Origin: Selaginella moellendorffii
Lineage: Eukaryota > Streptophyta > Lycopodiopsida > Selaginellales > Selaginellaceae
Reading direction: 5' to 3'
Length of the DNA: 25,565 bases
Assembly: GCF_000143415.4 (NCBI RefSeq)
Contig: NW_003314344.1
Span: forward strand, 20,509-46,073
This document shows positions 8,572 to 19,159 of this stretch, one piece after another. The translations under genes and the position numbers were made by a program. Positions within the stretch are counted from its first letter, which is position 1. Every line of letters starts with the position of its first letter. The notes under the pieces were generated by a model. It ran no database searches. It saw nothing but the letters and a program-made list of their open reading frames with translations, and was not told the DNA's origin.

Positions 8572-9319
8572 AATGGTGAACCCGGTGTGATGCGCAGCAC
8601 TTTCTGAGGTGTCATTCTCTCTTTTTCTTTTGGGCAGCAGACTTTGTGAAGGAATTCCTTGTCCATCTTGCGGTGGTTTTGTTTGATCTTAGGCTTGTTG
8701 GATAGATCTGGATCTCCTCTTTCCAGTGAAGTATGGCGCTCATCAAGCTGTGCAGTATTTGAAGAGATACAACGTTTCTTGGCTCAGTCAGAGGAACAGT
8801 TTGGGGTTTTCACTTTCTCGCCTAGATCCTCGGCCCAATTTCTCAAGGTAGTGCATTTGAGCTTGTAGATCTGGCCTAGATTTACGAGTAGTGGTGATTC
8901 TTGGAGCTAGATTTGAGCAAATTGGCGGCATGCAAAAGGATTTTCTTCTCTGGTTAGATTGGGTCATCTTTGCTGCAGGAATTCGTGCTTCTCCAGGCTT
9001 TGTTTTGGCTGCCGTTTGTTTCTAAAGGTGCTCCTGGTCCTATGCTTTCTAAAAATACCAATGGCGCCTTAGTATCAATCTACATTAGTGACAGGCACAT
9101 GTTTTTCCATAATATTGGCGTTCTGGGATAATTCTTCATGGATTTTAGAGGATATTGAAGCGGCTTCTTCACAAATTCTTGTGATAAGAGGGTAGACGAG
9201 GGTGAGCACTTTCCAACGACCCCACCAACAGTCAAAATGGGGAAGGATCAAGACTAGAGGACTCATTTTTCTCTTTTGGGCTAAACTTCGTTAGAGGTTC
9301 CTTGGGAATGAAGCAATCT

Positions 9320-9452
9320 TCAGGAACAGGTAGGCGTAGAAATAGGAACAGGGGGAGCGAGAACAAGGGTTGGTGTAAGAACAGGGACAGTAGGAACAAG
9401 CATAAGGATAGGAGTTAGTGTTGGAGCAGGCGCAAGAGTAAGAGTGGGAGTA
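9320..9452 (+). repeat. Purine-rich degenerate repeat (AGGAACA-type units)
   Basis: Loose repetition of AGGAACAGG, GTAGGAAC and GGAGTAG hexamer-like units leading directly into the 12-bp minisatellite. A shorter version of the same transition (GAGCAGGTGCAGAAGTAGG then GTGGTTACCGGTTAC) lies at about 15130-15180 in element 2. Confidence 0.6.
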
Positions 9453-9476
9453 GGTGGTTACCGGTTACAGGTCCCC

Positions 9477-9700
9477 GGCTACTAGTTACCGGTTACCGAC
9501 TACTCCAATGGCTACTCCAGCAGCTACTTCAATGGTTACCCTAGCGGCTACTCCAGTGGCTACTCCAGCAGCTACTTCAACGATTACCCTAGTGGCTACT
9601 CCAGTGGCTACTTCAGCAGTTACCCCAGCGGCTACTCCAACGACTACTTTAGTGGTTACCCTAGTGGCTATTCCAGCGGCTACATCAGCGGCTACGGGTC
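9477..9700 (+). repeat. 12-bp minisatellite (GGCTACTCCAGY)
   Basis: About seventeen imperfect tandem units of GGCTACTCCAGY with variants such as AGCTACTTCAAC and GGTTACCCTAGT. Because the unit is a multiple of three, frames through it stay open and read Gly-Tyr-Ser-Ser or Ala-Thr-Pro-type repeats. I regard these as by-products, not a gene. Confidence 0.85.
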
Positions 9701-10042
9701 AATAGTTATGTGTACTTGAGGCCTACATCACCCTCCATTTTGACCTTTATTTCTCTTCGTCATAGGCATGTTGGGCAACTTTGAGCAACTTGAGCACTAT
9801 CCTACAGTTTTCTTGCTCCTTTCAACCCAGTTGCCTTGACCGGGCATTTGCAGTGTTCAAGGTGTTTGATGCCAGTACAAACTAGACATGCGAAAAATTG
9901 GCACCCTTTTACCATACCTCAAGGCCCTAAGGTACGGAGTAAACTTTCTAATATTCAAAGGTAGCTTAGGTACGACACTGCACCTTCTCAGGCAGAGTCC
10001 TCTTCATCTTCGGCAGATTCCAGTGACTTAGATCTACGAGCT

Positions 10043-10378
10043 ATGGCACAGCCACCTTTAGCTCAACCTCAACTCCATGTTCTGCAGAGGGGGAGTGATC
10101 TGCCGACCTTTTCAGGTGTTAGAACAATCTCTCCAACATCGCATATCAGTTGCTTTGATTACTACTGCACCACAAACATGATCGTCGATGATGATCATAT
10201 GTGCCGGGACTTCTTATATTCTCTCGAAGGCAAAGCAGCAACTTGGGTAGATTCTCTCCTTCCAGAGGACCAGACAGACTTCCAGACATTGCTTACTTCT
10301 TTCAGAGAGTGTTTCGTGGAAGACAAACCCACAAATCAGCTACTTGTCGACCTCTTTTCGTTCTAGCAGGGTGCTCAC
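10043..10378 (+). pseudogene. Truncated gag of short-LTR element 1
   Basis: MAQPPLAQPQLHVLQRGSDL followed by TFSGV and a conserved Gag helix region (DDHMCRDFL, LEGKAATWVDSLLPE, LVDLFSF). It is closely similar to 12757-13090. It ends with a TAG and then changes abruptly at about 10379 into unrelated sequence from an integrase tail, so most of gag and all of pol are missing. Confidence 0.75.
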
Positions 10379-10392
10379 ATTAGCATTGTCAA

Positions 10393-10836
10393 GATGTATC
10401 TTATCAAGTGGGAGATTAGGTATGACTATCTTCCCGGAACTTGAACATTAAGAGATCTTTATCTCGGAAGCTGTTACTGAGATATGTTAGACCCTATCGG
10501 GTGGTGAAGCGAGTTGATGATGTATCCTATAAGTTGGATCTTCTGGATGAGTTGTCCCATGTATATGAGGTGTTTCATGTCAGTTTACTAGCACCATATC
10601 GTGTTGATGTGGATCCCTCTGTGGATATTCGTCCCCCTCCGGATGTTGTGAATGGTGATATGGAGTATGAGGTCAAGGCAATTCTCTTATCCCACAAAGC
10701 TCATGGTGGTCATTCCAAGGAATATTTAGTTAAGTGGAAAGGTTACCTGATTTGTGAATCAAGTTGGGAACCTCTTAAAAATCTTACACATGCTCATGAG
10801 CTTATCATGGAGTATGAGAATAGTAATAAAGAATAG
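10393..10836 (+). pseudogene. Integrase C-terminus with chromodomain (chromovirus, element Y)
   Basis: The frame reads a GD-x-V-x-LSSRNL box with stops at 10417 and 10423, then RYVRPYRVVKRV, YKLDLLDELSHVYEVFHVSL, and a chromodomain: YEVKAILLSHKAH, EYLVKWKGYL, SSWEPLKNL, HELIMEYE. In plant chromoviruses this tail guides integration by reading histone marks. Everything upstream of the GD box (RT, RNase H, catalytic integrase core) is gone, replaced by the gag fragment of element 1. The frame from 10441 to the TAG at 10834 is uninterrupted. Confidence 0.85.
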
Positions 10837-11430
10837 TTTTGTACATCATGTAATAAATCTTGCAAATCAATAAAGTAATATATTTTCATAAATCAAAGTT
10901 TCGTTTCTCTAGTTCGTTAGTACTTAGGTCAGTTTTGGCAGGCTGACTTCGGCACTTCAATGCATGGGTCCAATCCATAACCATGGGGATAACTATTATA
11001 GACTGATCACAAGTCCCCACCTCTCTCTCAATGAGTCACTTTTGCAAAGGGGCATGGTCATATAAACAACTTAATCTACCAGTTTATAATAGTTGTCTAA
11101 ATCTTCCTGACAGGGTTGATTTCTTGCTCAGGGGAAGTTGGGCCTCTGGCCCTCTTCCTATGTCCTTGCGGGCAGGGATGTATCATTCCTTTATAAGCTG
11201 AGTGGTACTCAAAGCAGCAAGGGTGGCTAACTCTATTAGTCATTTCTTTGTCGGTGACGGCTGGAGGGTGTCTGAGTCTTAACGTCTTTGGACGTAGAGG
11301 AGAGGTCTTTCTATAACTCATTTAAGTCGGTGTGTTTCCTACATAGTGTGCTTTCCATTAACTTTCAGAGTTGTTTCCTTGACGGTTTGCTAAACTCGGG
11401 TATGCATCGACGAGGACGTCGATCTTCCCC
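10837..11430 (+). other. 3' untranslated region of element Y
   Basis: No supported gene. It has an AT-rich start with AATAAA-like sequences near 10852 and 10868, then a mixed-composition stretch running to a polypurine tract. Consistent with the long 3' region of a Gypsy element. Confidence 0.5.
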
Positions 11431-11443
11431 AAGGGGGGGAGAG
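11431..11443 (+). promoter_or_regulatory. Polypurine tract of element Y
   Basis: AAGGGGGGGAGAG directly before TGTTGCG, in the context CGAGGACGTCGATCTTCCCC, which is typical of the junction between the Gypsy internal region and its 3' LTR. It primes plus-strand synthesis in live elements. Confidence 0.75.
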
Positions 11444-11904
11444 TGTTGCGAATTTGACTTCAGGTATCTAAAGATATTTGTCGGCCAATCCTTACGGATA
11501 CTCTCTCCTTTCTGCCATGATGACAGAAGGTCGGTACAGTTGGTTCCCTTTATCGTTCCCACTTGAGCTAATTGAGAAATTGGTCAATGACCATGTACTT
11601 AAATTGGATAAACATAAGGTAGGAACCCTATGTGTTTCTTGCTGAGCATACTTGGCTTGGTTTGAGAAACTCGTATCATTGTCTTGCACTTACTAGTATC
11701 AAGAACCCCCGTGATATTGAGACTAGTCCCTTAATATTTGCAAGATGATAACTTACCATGTTTGCCAAACACCCTCGCTATCATGCCCTTTGTATTAGTC
11801 TTATTTCGGTCCCGAATGCTATTTATAGAAAGTGTCTAGATTCGCTCATTTGGCATATCTACAGAATGTAGAGGTCAGCCTGAACACAATGGTGTTCGTC
11901 CCAT
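11444..11904 (+). mobile_element. 3' LTR start of element Y, interrupted
   Basis: Begins TGTTGCGAATTTGAC just after the polypurine tract and runs until the short LTR at 11905. CAAATTCGCAA, the exact inverse of bases near its start, occurs at 15946-15956 just past short-LTR element 2. The missing end of this LTR may therefore lie there. Confidence 0.55.
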
Positions 11905-12091
11905 TGTTAGGGCATGGCCATTGAGAGAGTGAGAGAGCGAGAGAGGGAATTTTTTGATCCTCAAAATATTCCCCATCTTCCTTGCCTCACAAGGGGAGGG
12001 GGGGGGGGGGGGGGGGCATTTTGCAGAGAGCATTGAAGCATTTCTCGTGTTTGAGCGAGCATTGGGGGAGGCACCCCTCCTTCCCCCAACA
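11905..12091 (+). mobile_element. Short LTR, copy 2 (TATA box lost)
   Basis: TGTTAG...CCCAACA, 187 bp. Compared with copies 1 and 3 it lacks the bases holding TATAAAA: the sequence goes from TTCCTTG straight to CCTCAC. The loss lies between two CCTTG direct repeats. It also carries a G run of 19 at 11998-12016 (7 and 9 in the other copies). Confidence 0.85.
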
Positions 12092-12756
12092 AATGGTGAA
12101 CCGGCATGACACACAACACTTTCCAAGGCATCATTTCTCTCTTTTTTTTTTGGCTGTAGACATTAGGAAGGAATTCCTTGTTCATCTTACGGTGGTTTTG
12201 TTTGATCTTAGAATTGTTGGATAGATCTGGAGCTCCTCTTTCCAACAAGGTATGGCGCTCATCAAGCCGTGCAGTATTTGAAGAGATACAATGTTTTTTG
12301 GCTCGGTTGAAGGAACATTTTGGGGTTTTCACTTTCTTGCTTGGATCCTTGACCTAATTTCTCAAAGTAGTGCATTTGGGCTTGTAGATCTAGCCTAGAT
12401 CTACGAGTAGTGGTGATTTTTGGTGCTAGATTTGGGCAAATTAATAGCATGCAAAAGGATTTTCTTCTCGGGCTAGATTGGGTCATCTTTGCAGTAGGAA
12501 TTCTTGAGCACTAACCTAGCGTCTTCTTGCTCTTGCCAACCCAATTTCCTTGACCGGGCACTTGCAGTGTTCAGGGTATTTGATGCTGGTACAAACTAGA
12601 CATACGACAAATTGGCACCCTTTTACCATACCTCAAGGCCCTAAGGTACGGAGTAAGCTTTCCAACATCCAAAGGCAGCTCAAGTACAACACTACACCTT
12701 CTAGGGCGGAGTCCTCTTCATCCTCGGCAGATTCTAGTGACTTAGATCTACGAGCT
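12092..12756 (+). other. Leader of short-LTR element 2
   Basis: Starts AATGGTGAACCGG, the presumed primer-binding region. Matches the leader of element 1 in two blocks. No gene supported before the gag ATG at 12757. Confidence 0.6.
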
Positions 12757-13920
12757 ATGGCGCAGCCACCTTTAGCTCGACCTCAGCTCCATGTTCTGCA
12801 GAGGGGGAGTGATTTGCTGACCTTTTCAGGTGTTGGAACAATCTCTCCAACATTGCATATCAGTCGCTTTGATTACTACTGCACCACAAACATGATCGTC
12901 AACGATGATCATATGTGTCACGACTTCTTGCAGTCTCTCGAAGGCAAAGCAACAACTTGGGCAGATTCTCTCCTTCCAGAGGACCGAACAAACTTCCAGA
13001 CACTGCTTGCTTCTTTCAGAAAACGTTTCGTTGAAGAAAAACCCACAAATCGGCTACTTGTCGACCTCTTTTCGTTCCGGCAGGGTGCTCATGAGTCTAT
13101 TCCTGACTACATCACCCGGTTTTGAGCATACTGGAAGCAGTATTGCCAAGATGAGCAATAGGGGATCACGGCATTCACAGCGGGTCTATGTGGGAACTTG
13201 TAGTGGAAACTTCTTAAAAAGACATTCAGCTCTTGTCACGAGGCATTTTCGTTTGCCTCGAAGCTGGAAAGAGAACTTCTTGTCAACTTGGGGATTGCTA
13301 GAGTTGATTTCGACCAAGCCATCACCCTGTTAGAGTCATCTTGTGCAGCTATTCTCCCATCCACAACAAAGCCCGTCGCTATTGAGCATACACCTCCGGG
13401 TATTGAGAACTTTGCCAACGAGATGTAGCAGCTGAAGGAGATCATTCTTCAGCAACAATCACACCAGGACAAACTACTCTAGGAGCTGGTGGAGTCTAGG
13501 AAAGAGGCCACTATAGCTCGGGAATGCATATTTAAGTTCTGTTGGTGCACTCATTGCGAGACAAACACACACAACATGCAGCGTTGCTTCAATCTTCACC
13601 CAGAGCTTCGACCACCACCTTCTCAACATGTCCAACAACGTCCCTTTGTCGATAATCCCACATCGTCTCGGGGTCCGGAGACATATCAGGAGCAGTTGGA
13701 GTGACAAGCAATTGAGGCAGCCCCTTCGTCAAGCAAAGGCAAGGCACCTGCTTCATCGGTCAACATGGTTTTGGTAGCTAAGGAACTCTATAGGCAACAG
13801 CAGCAAACCATAGCCACTCGAGCCCAAGTGAAGAAGAAGGCAGCCACTCAGCCTGGCATCGATCTCTCGGCGTCGGTTGAAAGTGAATCTCTGTCGGCAC
13901 CAAATTCAGTGACACAAAAG
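12757..13920 (+). pseudogene. gag of short-LTR element 2, broken
   Basis: ATG at 12757 opens MAQPPLARPQLHVLQRGSDL, running through the Gag helices (LEGKATTWADSLLPE, FRKRFVEEKPTN, LLVDLFSFRQGAHE) to a TGA at 13123. Further gag-like pieces follow in shifted frames: SCHEAFSFASKLERELL, VDFDQAITLLESSCAAI, and a Cys-rich ECIFKFCWCTHCETN that could be a degraded zinc knuckle, then a Gln/Lys/Ser-rich tail to about 13920. Several stops and at least one frameshift. Confidence 0.7.
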
Positions 13921-14085
13921 GGTGGCTTGTAAACTCCCCTTCAAGTCACTACTCTCTTCTCCTCCTGAGATCTCACCAACAGCTACTCCTGTTCTAGAGC
14001 CAATTCTTCAATAGCTAGTTGACACTCCCGTCACCTTTTCGCTCCGAGATATGTTGTGTCTAGTCTTGGGATTCGGCCTAGCAAT

Positions 14086-14403
14086 GAGGATAAGCTTCAT
14101 GCACGTGACTTGGAGGTTCTTGCCTTAGAAGAACAGCGATGATCCATGACTAAACATCTCCTTCAAGGTAAGCAAAAGATCAAGTCAGTCATTGATCACC
14201 AGTGGTCTGCCAAACCATTCGAGGATGGCGACCTCGTTCTACTCAAGGAGTTTACATGACCTTCGAAGTTCTCCCCTCGCTTGACCGGCCCCTACTTTGT
14301 CCAGCAACACATCGGAGGTGGAGCATATGTGCTAGTTGATGCTGATGGATGTGAGCTCCCACACGCTCATAACCACTCTCATCTCAAACACTTCATCCGG
14401 TGA
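14086..14403 (+). pseudogene. Integrase C-terminal remnant of short-LTR element 2
   Basis: One frame reads DKLHARDLEVLALEEQR, stop, MTKHLLQGKQKIKSVIDHQW, FEDGDLVLLKEFT, stop, KFSPRLTGPYFVQQHIGGGA, VLVDADGCELPHAHNHSHLK, HFIR, TGA. The GDLVL box followed by GPY-V and HLK-F is the integrase tail of Gypsy elements without a chromodomain, so this lineage differs from element Y. Two internal stops. Confidence 0.7.
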
Positions 14404-15746
14404 GGTGTTCCTCTTCTCTTCTTTTTCTTTTTCTTTTTCTTCCTTTCTTTCACTTTACTTTCATGGCTACTTTCCTTACTTTCAGGGGGTGTTTCTCCAT
14501 TGGACCATGGCCCATGCTTTGGATTTCATGCTCAGGCTGCATTGCCGTTTGTATGTTCCTCGCTTGGCCCGGTCTATGTTCCAGGTTCTTTGGCCCTTAC
14601 CTTACCATTACTACACCCCATACATTCCCCTCACTCACACTATCTCATCTACACTCATAGTTCCATCACCCAACACTTCCAGCAGCGTTGCCCACACTTA
14701 TCTCTAGATGCCCATTTTGCATCTTTCATTCTTTCACCATCATTCACATCTCCATTTGAGGTCACATTTACACCATACCACGGACACACATATGTGCACC
14801 AGCAGCAAAAAACATCACCCCATTTGGATGTGCCGTTTCTGAGATATTTTTACGACCATTTGCTGACAACACACTAGCTTTTCTGGAGTGACTTTCTTCC
14901 AACCAGGTGAGCCTGTTCACTCAAGACACCTAGGTGGATCTTTAGGCGAGGCCATAGAAGCCAAAGCCACTTTCTTCTGCTCCAACACTCAGTGGACACA
15001 TGCCACCTCCCTTTACTGGCAACCCAGCGACTATGCCGTTCATTTCAACTGCTGACTAGTCTAACACATCAGACTGACCACCTTTTTGGAGTGCCACCGC
15101 CATCTCAGCACTCCACCATATCAGTGCCGGAGCAGGTGCAGAAGTAGGAGCGAAAGCAGGTGGTTACCGGTTACCAGCTACTCTGAGAGGTTAGCGCTTA
15201 TTCTACGGGCCAACGGTTATCAATGGCCACCTTTTTAGAGTGCCACTACTATCTCGGTGCTCCACCATATCACTCCATCTTTCATCATTTCCACACTTAC
15301 CACTTGGGTAACACATCCCCTCTTCTACCTCTCTTTCTTTCTAAAATTCGGCCAATCCTTGGAGCATACCGGAAGTCATCAAGAGGTTGCATTTGCATAT
15401 TACACTTTCCTGAGCTGAAATCCAGATACGGGTTAAGTTCTTTGGGTACTCATGTTTTTTTTCCCCTATTTTTCTCTCCTCTTTTCACACTTTTTCTGCA
15501 CTATTTCTTCAGCTTCAAAGTCCAGTTTGACTATAGGGTCCAGTTTGACTACAAGGTTTCCCACCGGGTTTTCCTCCCTGTCTCCAAACTTCATACCTAC
15601 CTCTTTTCTTTCTTTTCCACTTTTTTTTCTACAGTTTCTACTATTTCACGCAGCCACTAGCACTTGGCATCAGTAATAGAGGTACACTCTACACTCTTCG
15701 GAGGGTTCTCGCACGTCTGGAGCCAATGCGATCCACCGTGGTCGCA
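14404..15746 (+). other. 3' region of short-LTR element 2, pyrimidine-rich, no gene
   Basis: T/C-rich tract at 14408-14460 and generally C/T-rich DNA that leaves frames open without coding character. It contains the direct repeat at 15078/15227 and the purine-rich/GGTTACCGGTTAC piece near 15130-15180. I see no clear polypurine tract before the LTR at 15747. Confidence 0.55.
15078..15272 (+). repeat. 46-bp direct repeat, two copies 149 bp apart
   Basis: 15078-15123 and 15227-15272 share CCACCTTTTTRGAGTGCCAC and TCCACCATATCA with a few differences between. The intervening piece holds the purine-rich/minisatellite start. Confidence 0.75.
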
Positions 15747-15937
15747 TGTTAGAGCGTGGCCATTGAGAGAGTGAGAGAGCGAGAAAGGGAATATTTTGAT
15801 CCTTAGAATATTCCCCATCTTCCTTGTATAAAACCCTTGCCTCACAAGGGCAAGGGGGGGGGCATTTTGCAGAGAGCATTGAAGCATTCCTCATGTTTGA
15901 ATGAGCATTGGGGGAGGTGCCCCTCCTTCCCCCAACA
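15747..15937 (+). mobile_element. Short LTR, copy 3
   Basis: TGTTAG...CCCAACA, 191 bp, with TATAAAA at 15827-15833 and a G9 run. It is closer to copy 1 in keeping the TATA segment, and closer to copy 2 in GTGAGAGAGCGAGA and GCAGAGAGCATTGAAGCA. Confidence 0.85.
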
Positions 15938-17579
15938 CCGTATCCAAATTCGCAATTTAAGGACATTCCATATTCAGTAAGTTTTGAGTTTATCCCAGAG
16001 ACTAACTCTTGGTACTAAGGGAGGCTTAGGGTGAAATCCCAAAGCGTGTGTTCCTCAAGGCAAGGGGCTGTGGGGGGTTCCAAATGTATAGTAGGGATAG
16101 TGGTTGGAATGCATGTTCAACCACCTGAGATATTAGTTTTGTTCCCGCTGGGCTATATCGCTCCTTGTTCTGCGTCCGGCTTGGGTCTAAGCCCAAGTTC
16201 CACACTACTCTAGTCGGTGGGGTACCCTCCTCCTCGCGTTAAGCCACCAGTATGCCAAAATTGTGCCAGACTCCATCTGACACCATTTTGCGTGTAGGTG
16301 TTGAATATGGGGAGCTGGTGCTCATGGGATTGTACTGGACCCTCGTTTTATAGCGCAACGAGCTTGGAGTTCGGCTCCAAATTCATGTGCATTACAAATA
16401 CCACATATAATGCATCTTGTTTCTCTCCCCTTAAGCCAATTGGAAAAAAAACAATTGTTTGATGAGAGAGCTTTTAATGGTTAATAATGTTATCCATTAT
16501 CTAAGGTTCCAAGAATCCACACTGACAGTATATCCAAATTTCATCCCATGATTATATGCACTATAGCATTGAAACATTGGATACACTATTTAGGTAGTCA
16601 TATCAAAGTTTATATGGATAGTAACACATTGAGCTACTTCGCTACGTAGCCAAAGCTTATGCCAAAGTAGGCTCATTGGCAAAAGAAGTTCACTAGTTCG
16701 ATATTGCACATGAAAAAAATTGCACGTGAACCAACTTCTCTAAGCTTGTCTCTCTTCTCACAAAAGAATAAAACTCTCTTGAAAGAAAGATAGCATGAAG
16801 ATGAGAGGGAGAACAAGCAATCAATGCGACAACTCTTGTGATTGACCAGTGCCTCTCGCTCATAACCCCATTTATTTCAACAATATTAATATTATCACAA
16901 TCAATTATACAATTAATATGGGTGGCTCTTTAAAATTCTCATATCTCTCTAGATTCTAAACGGTTGTATATTTTGTTGAAATTATTAACTTGTCCTTTAC
17001 AAGGATACAACTAATTAAAACTCACAATAATATAAAAGAATATCTTTGTTCTTTCTTGTCAGTTTCTCCCCAAATGTTTTCTAAGTGCTTGTGCAAGGAG
17101 AAGATATAAGAGAATTCTATTTGAAGTTTGATCAAGAGCCTCCAATTGTTTTCTCTAAGAGTGTTATAGGACAGAGTTTCCTCTACAAAAGATTCAAGCT
17201 GAAGCCTAAATCAGTTATTTTAGAGAATGTATATCACAATGAGGGTAATCTATTAGAAAAACCCATTCTTCTCGACAATAGTGTGGGAGAGAATGGGATT
17301 TAATGGGATCTTGATAGATGTATAAGTTAGGAGATTTTAGTTATAGGATTTCTAAAGAGAGGAGAGGAGAGCACATTAGTTTCATAGCCAACTGTGCAAA
17401 GAGTGAAAGATAAAGTTGTTATTCTCTCTTAAGATTCCCAACATAACTTCCTAGACAAGGAAGTGTTTTTTTTGGATCGGTTTTTGAAGTGGTGGATAAG
17501 GCATTTCAGCAATCTTGATCATTATGGCTAGAATTGAAGGAGTTTGAGTATATAAGAGGTAAGAAACTGCCATTTTCCT
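15938..17579. other. AT-rich spacer without recognised gene
   Basis: The first 20 bases may be the end of the LTR of element Y. The rest includes a moderately GC-rich part to 16400 and AT-rich DNA after it. A 72-codon open stretch at 17085-17303 (containing EFYLKFDQEPPIVFSKS) has no recognised similarity and no supporting splice or start signals; I do not call it a gene. Confidence 0.5.
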
Positions 17580-18995
17580 ATAATGGGAATATATTCTTTA
17601 AATTTCCATTAGCCAGATCCCCAAAGCAGGAAGAGGGGCATGGAGACACATCTTAATCCACATAATTGGTGTAGGGTAAAGATGACCCATTTCTCCCATT
17701 TCAAAGGATCCATATCCATAGTCTATTGTGGTGGACAACTTCAATGTGTTATTGAGACATACATTTTGCTTATGGCAAGAACATATGTTTCTTCGTAGGC
17801 TCAGCAATCAATCCCCCTAAGTGTGATGGGGTTGCTATAGGGTTTAGATGCCACAAATGTGGTGTAACACTTGTGTATCGAGCATGTTGCAATGCAAGGA
17901 TGTATTATTTTCTTCCACGTGATGGATGTTTAGGCAGAGCAGCAGTGCATGTTGGACACCACCAACACACAACAGAGGAAGGAATCCACCGTGATTCTTT
18001 TCACAAATTTGAAGATTGCTCTTACTATAGATGTTAGGAAGAAAAGTGCTGCAACTCCAAAGTGTGTTCAACAGTTTGTACTAAAGGATTATGTGGTGGA
18101 CACATTGTTACAATCTGATAGCAAAAAAGAGTTCATAGAAAATAGCTTGAAGGACCTACTTTGAAATATAGAACCTATGACAAATTTAAAAAGGCAAAAG
18201 AGTAATATATAACTCTACTTTGTCACTAATAACACCCTTTTTTTTGGCAAAATAAAGAATTGAGTACGAGAAGGGTAAGATGGAAAGCTTCATGGATTGA
18301 ATGCAATTTTAAGGCTAAAGAGAAAATATCTCTAAAAGTTTATTGATGGAAGTTTGTTTGTTGGCCAAGTGACTTCAAACAGTCAATGCTCTTTCATCTT
18401 TAAGATGTCAACCCTTGGTTCTGCTTCTAGTGTGGACTTTGTACAGCAAATGAATATAGATGAAGATAGGGACTTGATTAATTTTTGGATCCATTTCAAC
18501 CATATAAAATTAGTTTTAGATTGGTTAACTATGGGAGCTCATGATTATGATCACAAGTAAGTGGTTTTTCATTTTTTAAGGATTCTATGTCGGTTTACAT
18601 TATACCTATTCCTTCTATAGGTTGTAGTGTAGCTTGACTATAGTTATAGTTGAATTCAATGTTCAGGATTTCCAAACTCAAACCATCTTTTGAACATATA
18701 TGTCTGACATTGTTCAACAACGAACCAGGAAGAAACCCAACTTCTGTGGTTTAATGGTAGATGTTGCTAGTGCTAATTGGCTGGATGTATAGCAAATGTT
18801 TAGAGGTGATAAAAATCAGCCATTACAAGGTAAAGAAAATAGTTGTGAATTTCATTGGGCAAAAAGTGTCAACTAGGTCTTCCATTTCAAAAGGTGCACA
18901 AGAGAAGATTAAGTTGGCAAAGGAGTTGAAGTGCACAATCACAAAGACAAACCACATCAATGATGTGGCTAAAGAGTTTGTTGTTATGATTAACC
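17580..18995 (+). pseudogene. Decayed transposase-like gene (MULE-like candidate)
   Basis: Coding-like pieces in order: a Cys-rich N-terminal segment (FRCHKCGVTLVYRACCNARM, then YYFLPRDGCLGRAAVHVGHH) at about 17840-17965; FIDGSLFVGQVTSN and KMSTLGSASSVDFVQQMNID with DRDLINFWIHFNHIK at 18345-18556; a likely intron 18557-18620; then TIVIVEFNVQDFQTQTIF, CGLMVDVASANWLDV, stop, KENSCEFHWAKSVN, stop. The last part (Asp in MVDVA, Cys and His in CEFHW) resembles the second catalytic block of MULE-type DDE transposases. Many stops and shifts; dead. The family call is a judgement from these motifs; another plant transposase family is possible. Its 3' end faces the 3' end of the methyltransferase paralogue. 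Confidence 0.42.
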
Positions 18996-19159
18996 AATAA
19001 AATATAAATATAAATATCGATCTAAACACTAAAAACAATCTAAAAACACTTCTCAAGCTTCATAATTGTAAGGCTTGCCTGGTGAATATGATGGTCAATT
19101 TTAGGATTTTGGTTTAGTTCTTGTATAAAAATGTAATAGATGTGCTTGCAAGCTAAGTA

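Larger units (their letters stand above)
8572..10042 (+). other. Leader of short-LTR element 1, with an extra repeat block
   Basis: 8572-9000 matches the leader of element 2 (12092-12505), and 9800-10042 matches 12505-12756. The segment in between, about 9000-9795, is absent at that position in element 2 and holds purine-rich and 12-bp repeats. No convincing coding frame. Confidence 0.65.
11905..15937 (+). mobile_element. Short-LTR retrotransposon 2 (both LTRs, no RT)
   Basis: LTRs at 11905-12091 and 15747-15937 flank a leader, a broken gag and an integrase C-terminal remnant. No protease, RT or RNase H can be found between 13720 and 14050, so it was non-autonomous or deleted. The five bases on either side (CCCAT and CCGTA) are not a target-site duplication, which argues against a simple single insertion or for later change. 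Confidence 0.7.

Noticed and set aside
9454-9705. Open frame of Ala/Thr/Pro repeats that could be taken for a structural protein
   Set aside because: It is a 12-bp minisatellite whose unit length keeps all frames open; no start context, no homologue at the matching place in element 2.
14336-15676. Several overlapping open frames rich in Ser, Phe, His and Leu
   Set aside because: Produced by pyrimidine-rich DNA with few stops; three frames are open at once and none shows motifs.
17085-17303. 72-codon open stretch as a possible gene or exon
   Set aside because: No recognised motif, no convincing start or splice sites, surrounded by AT-rich sequence.
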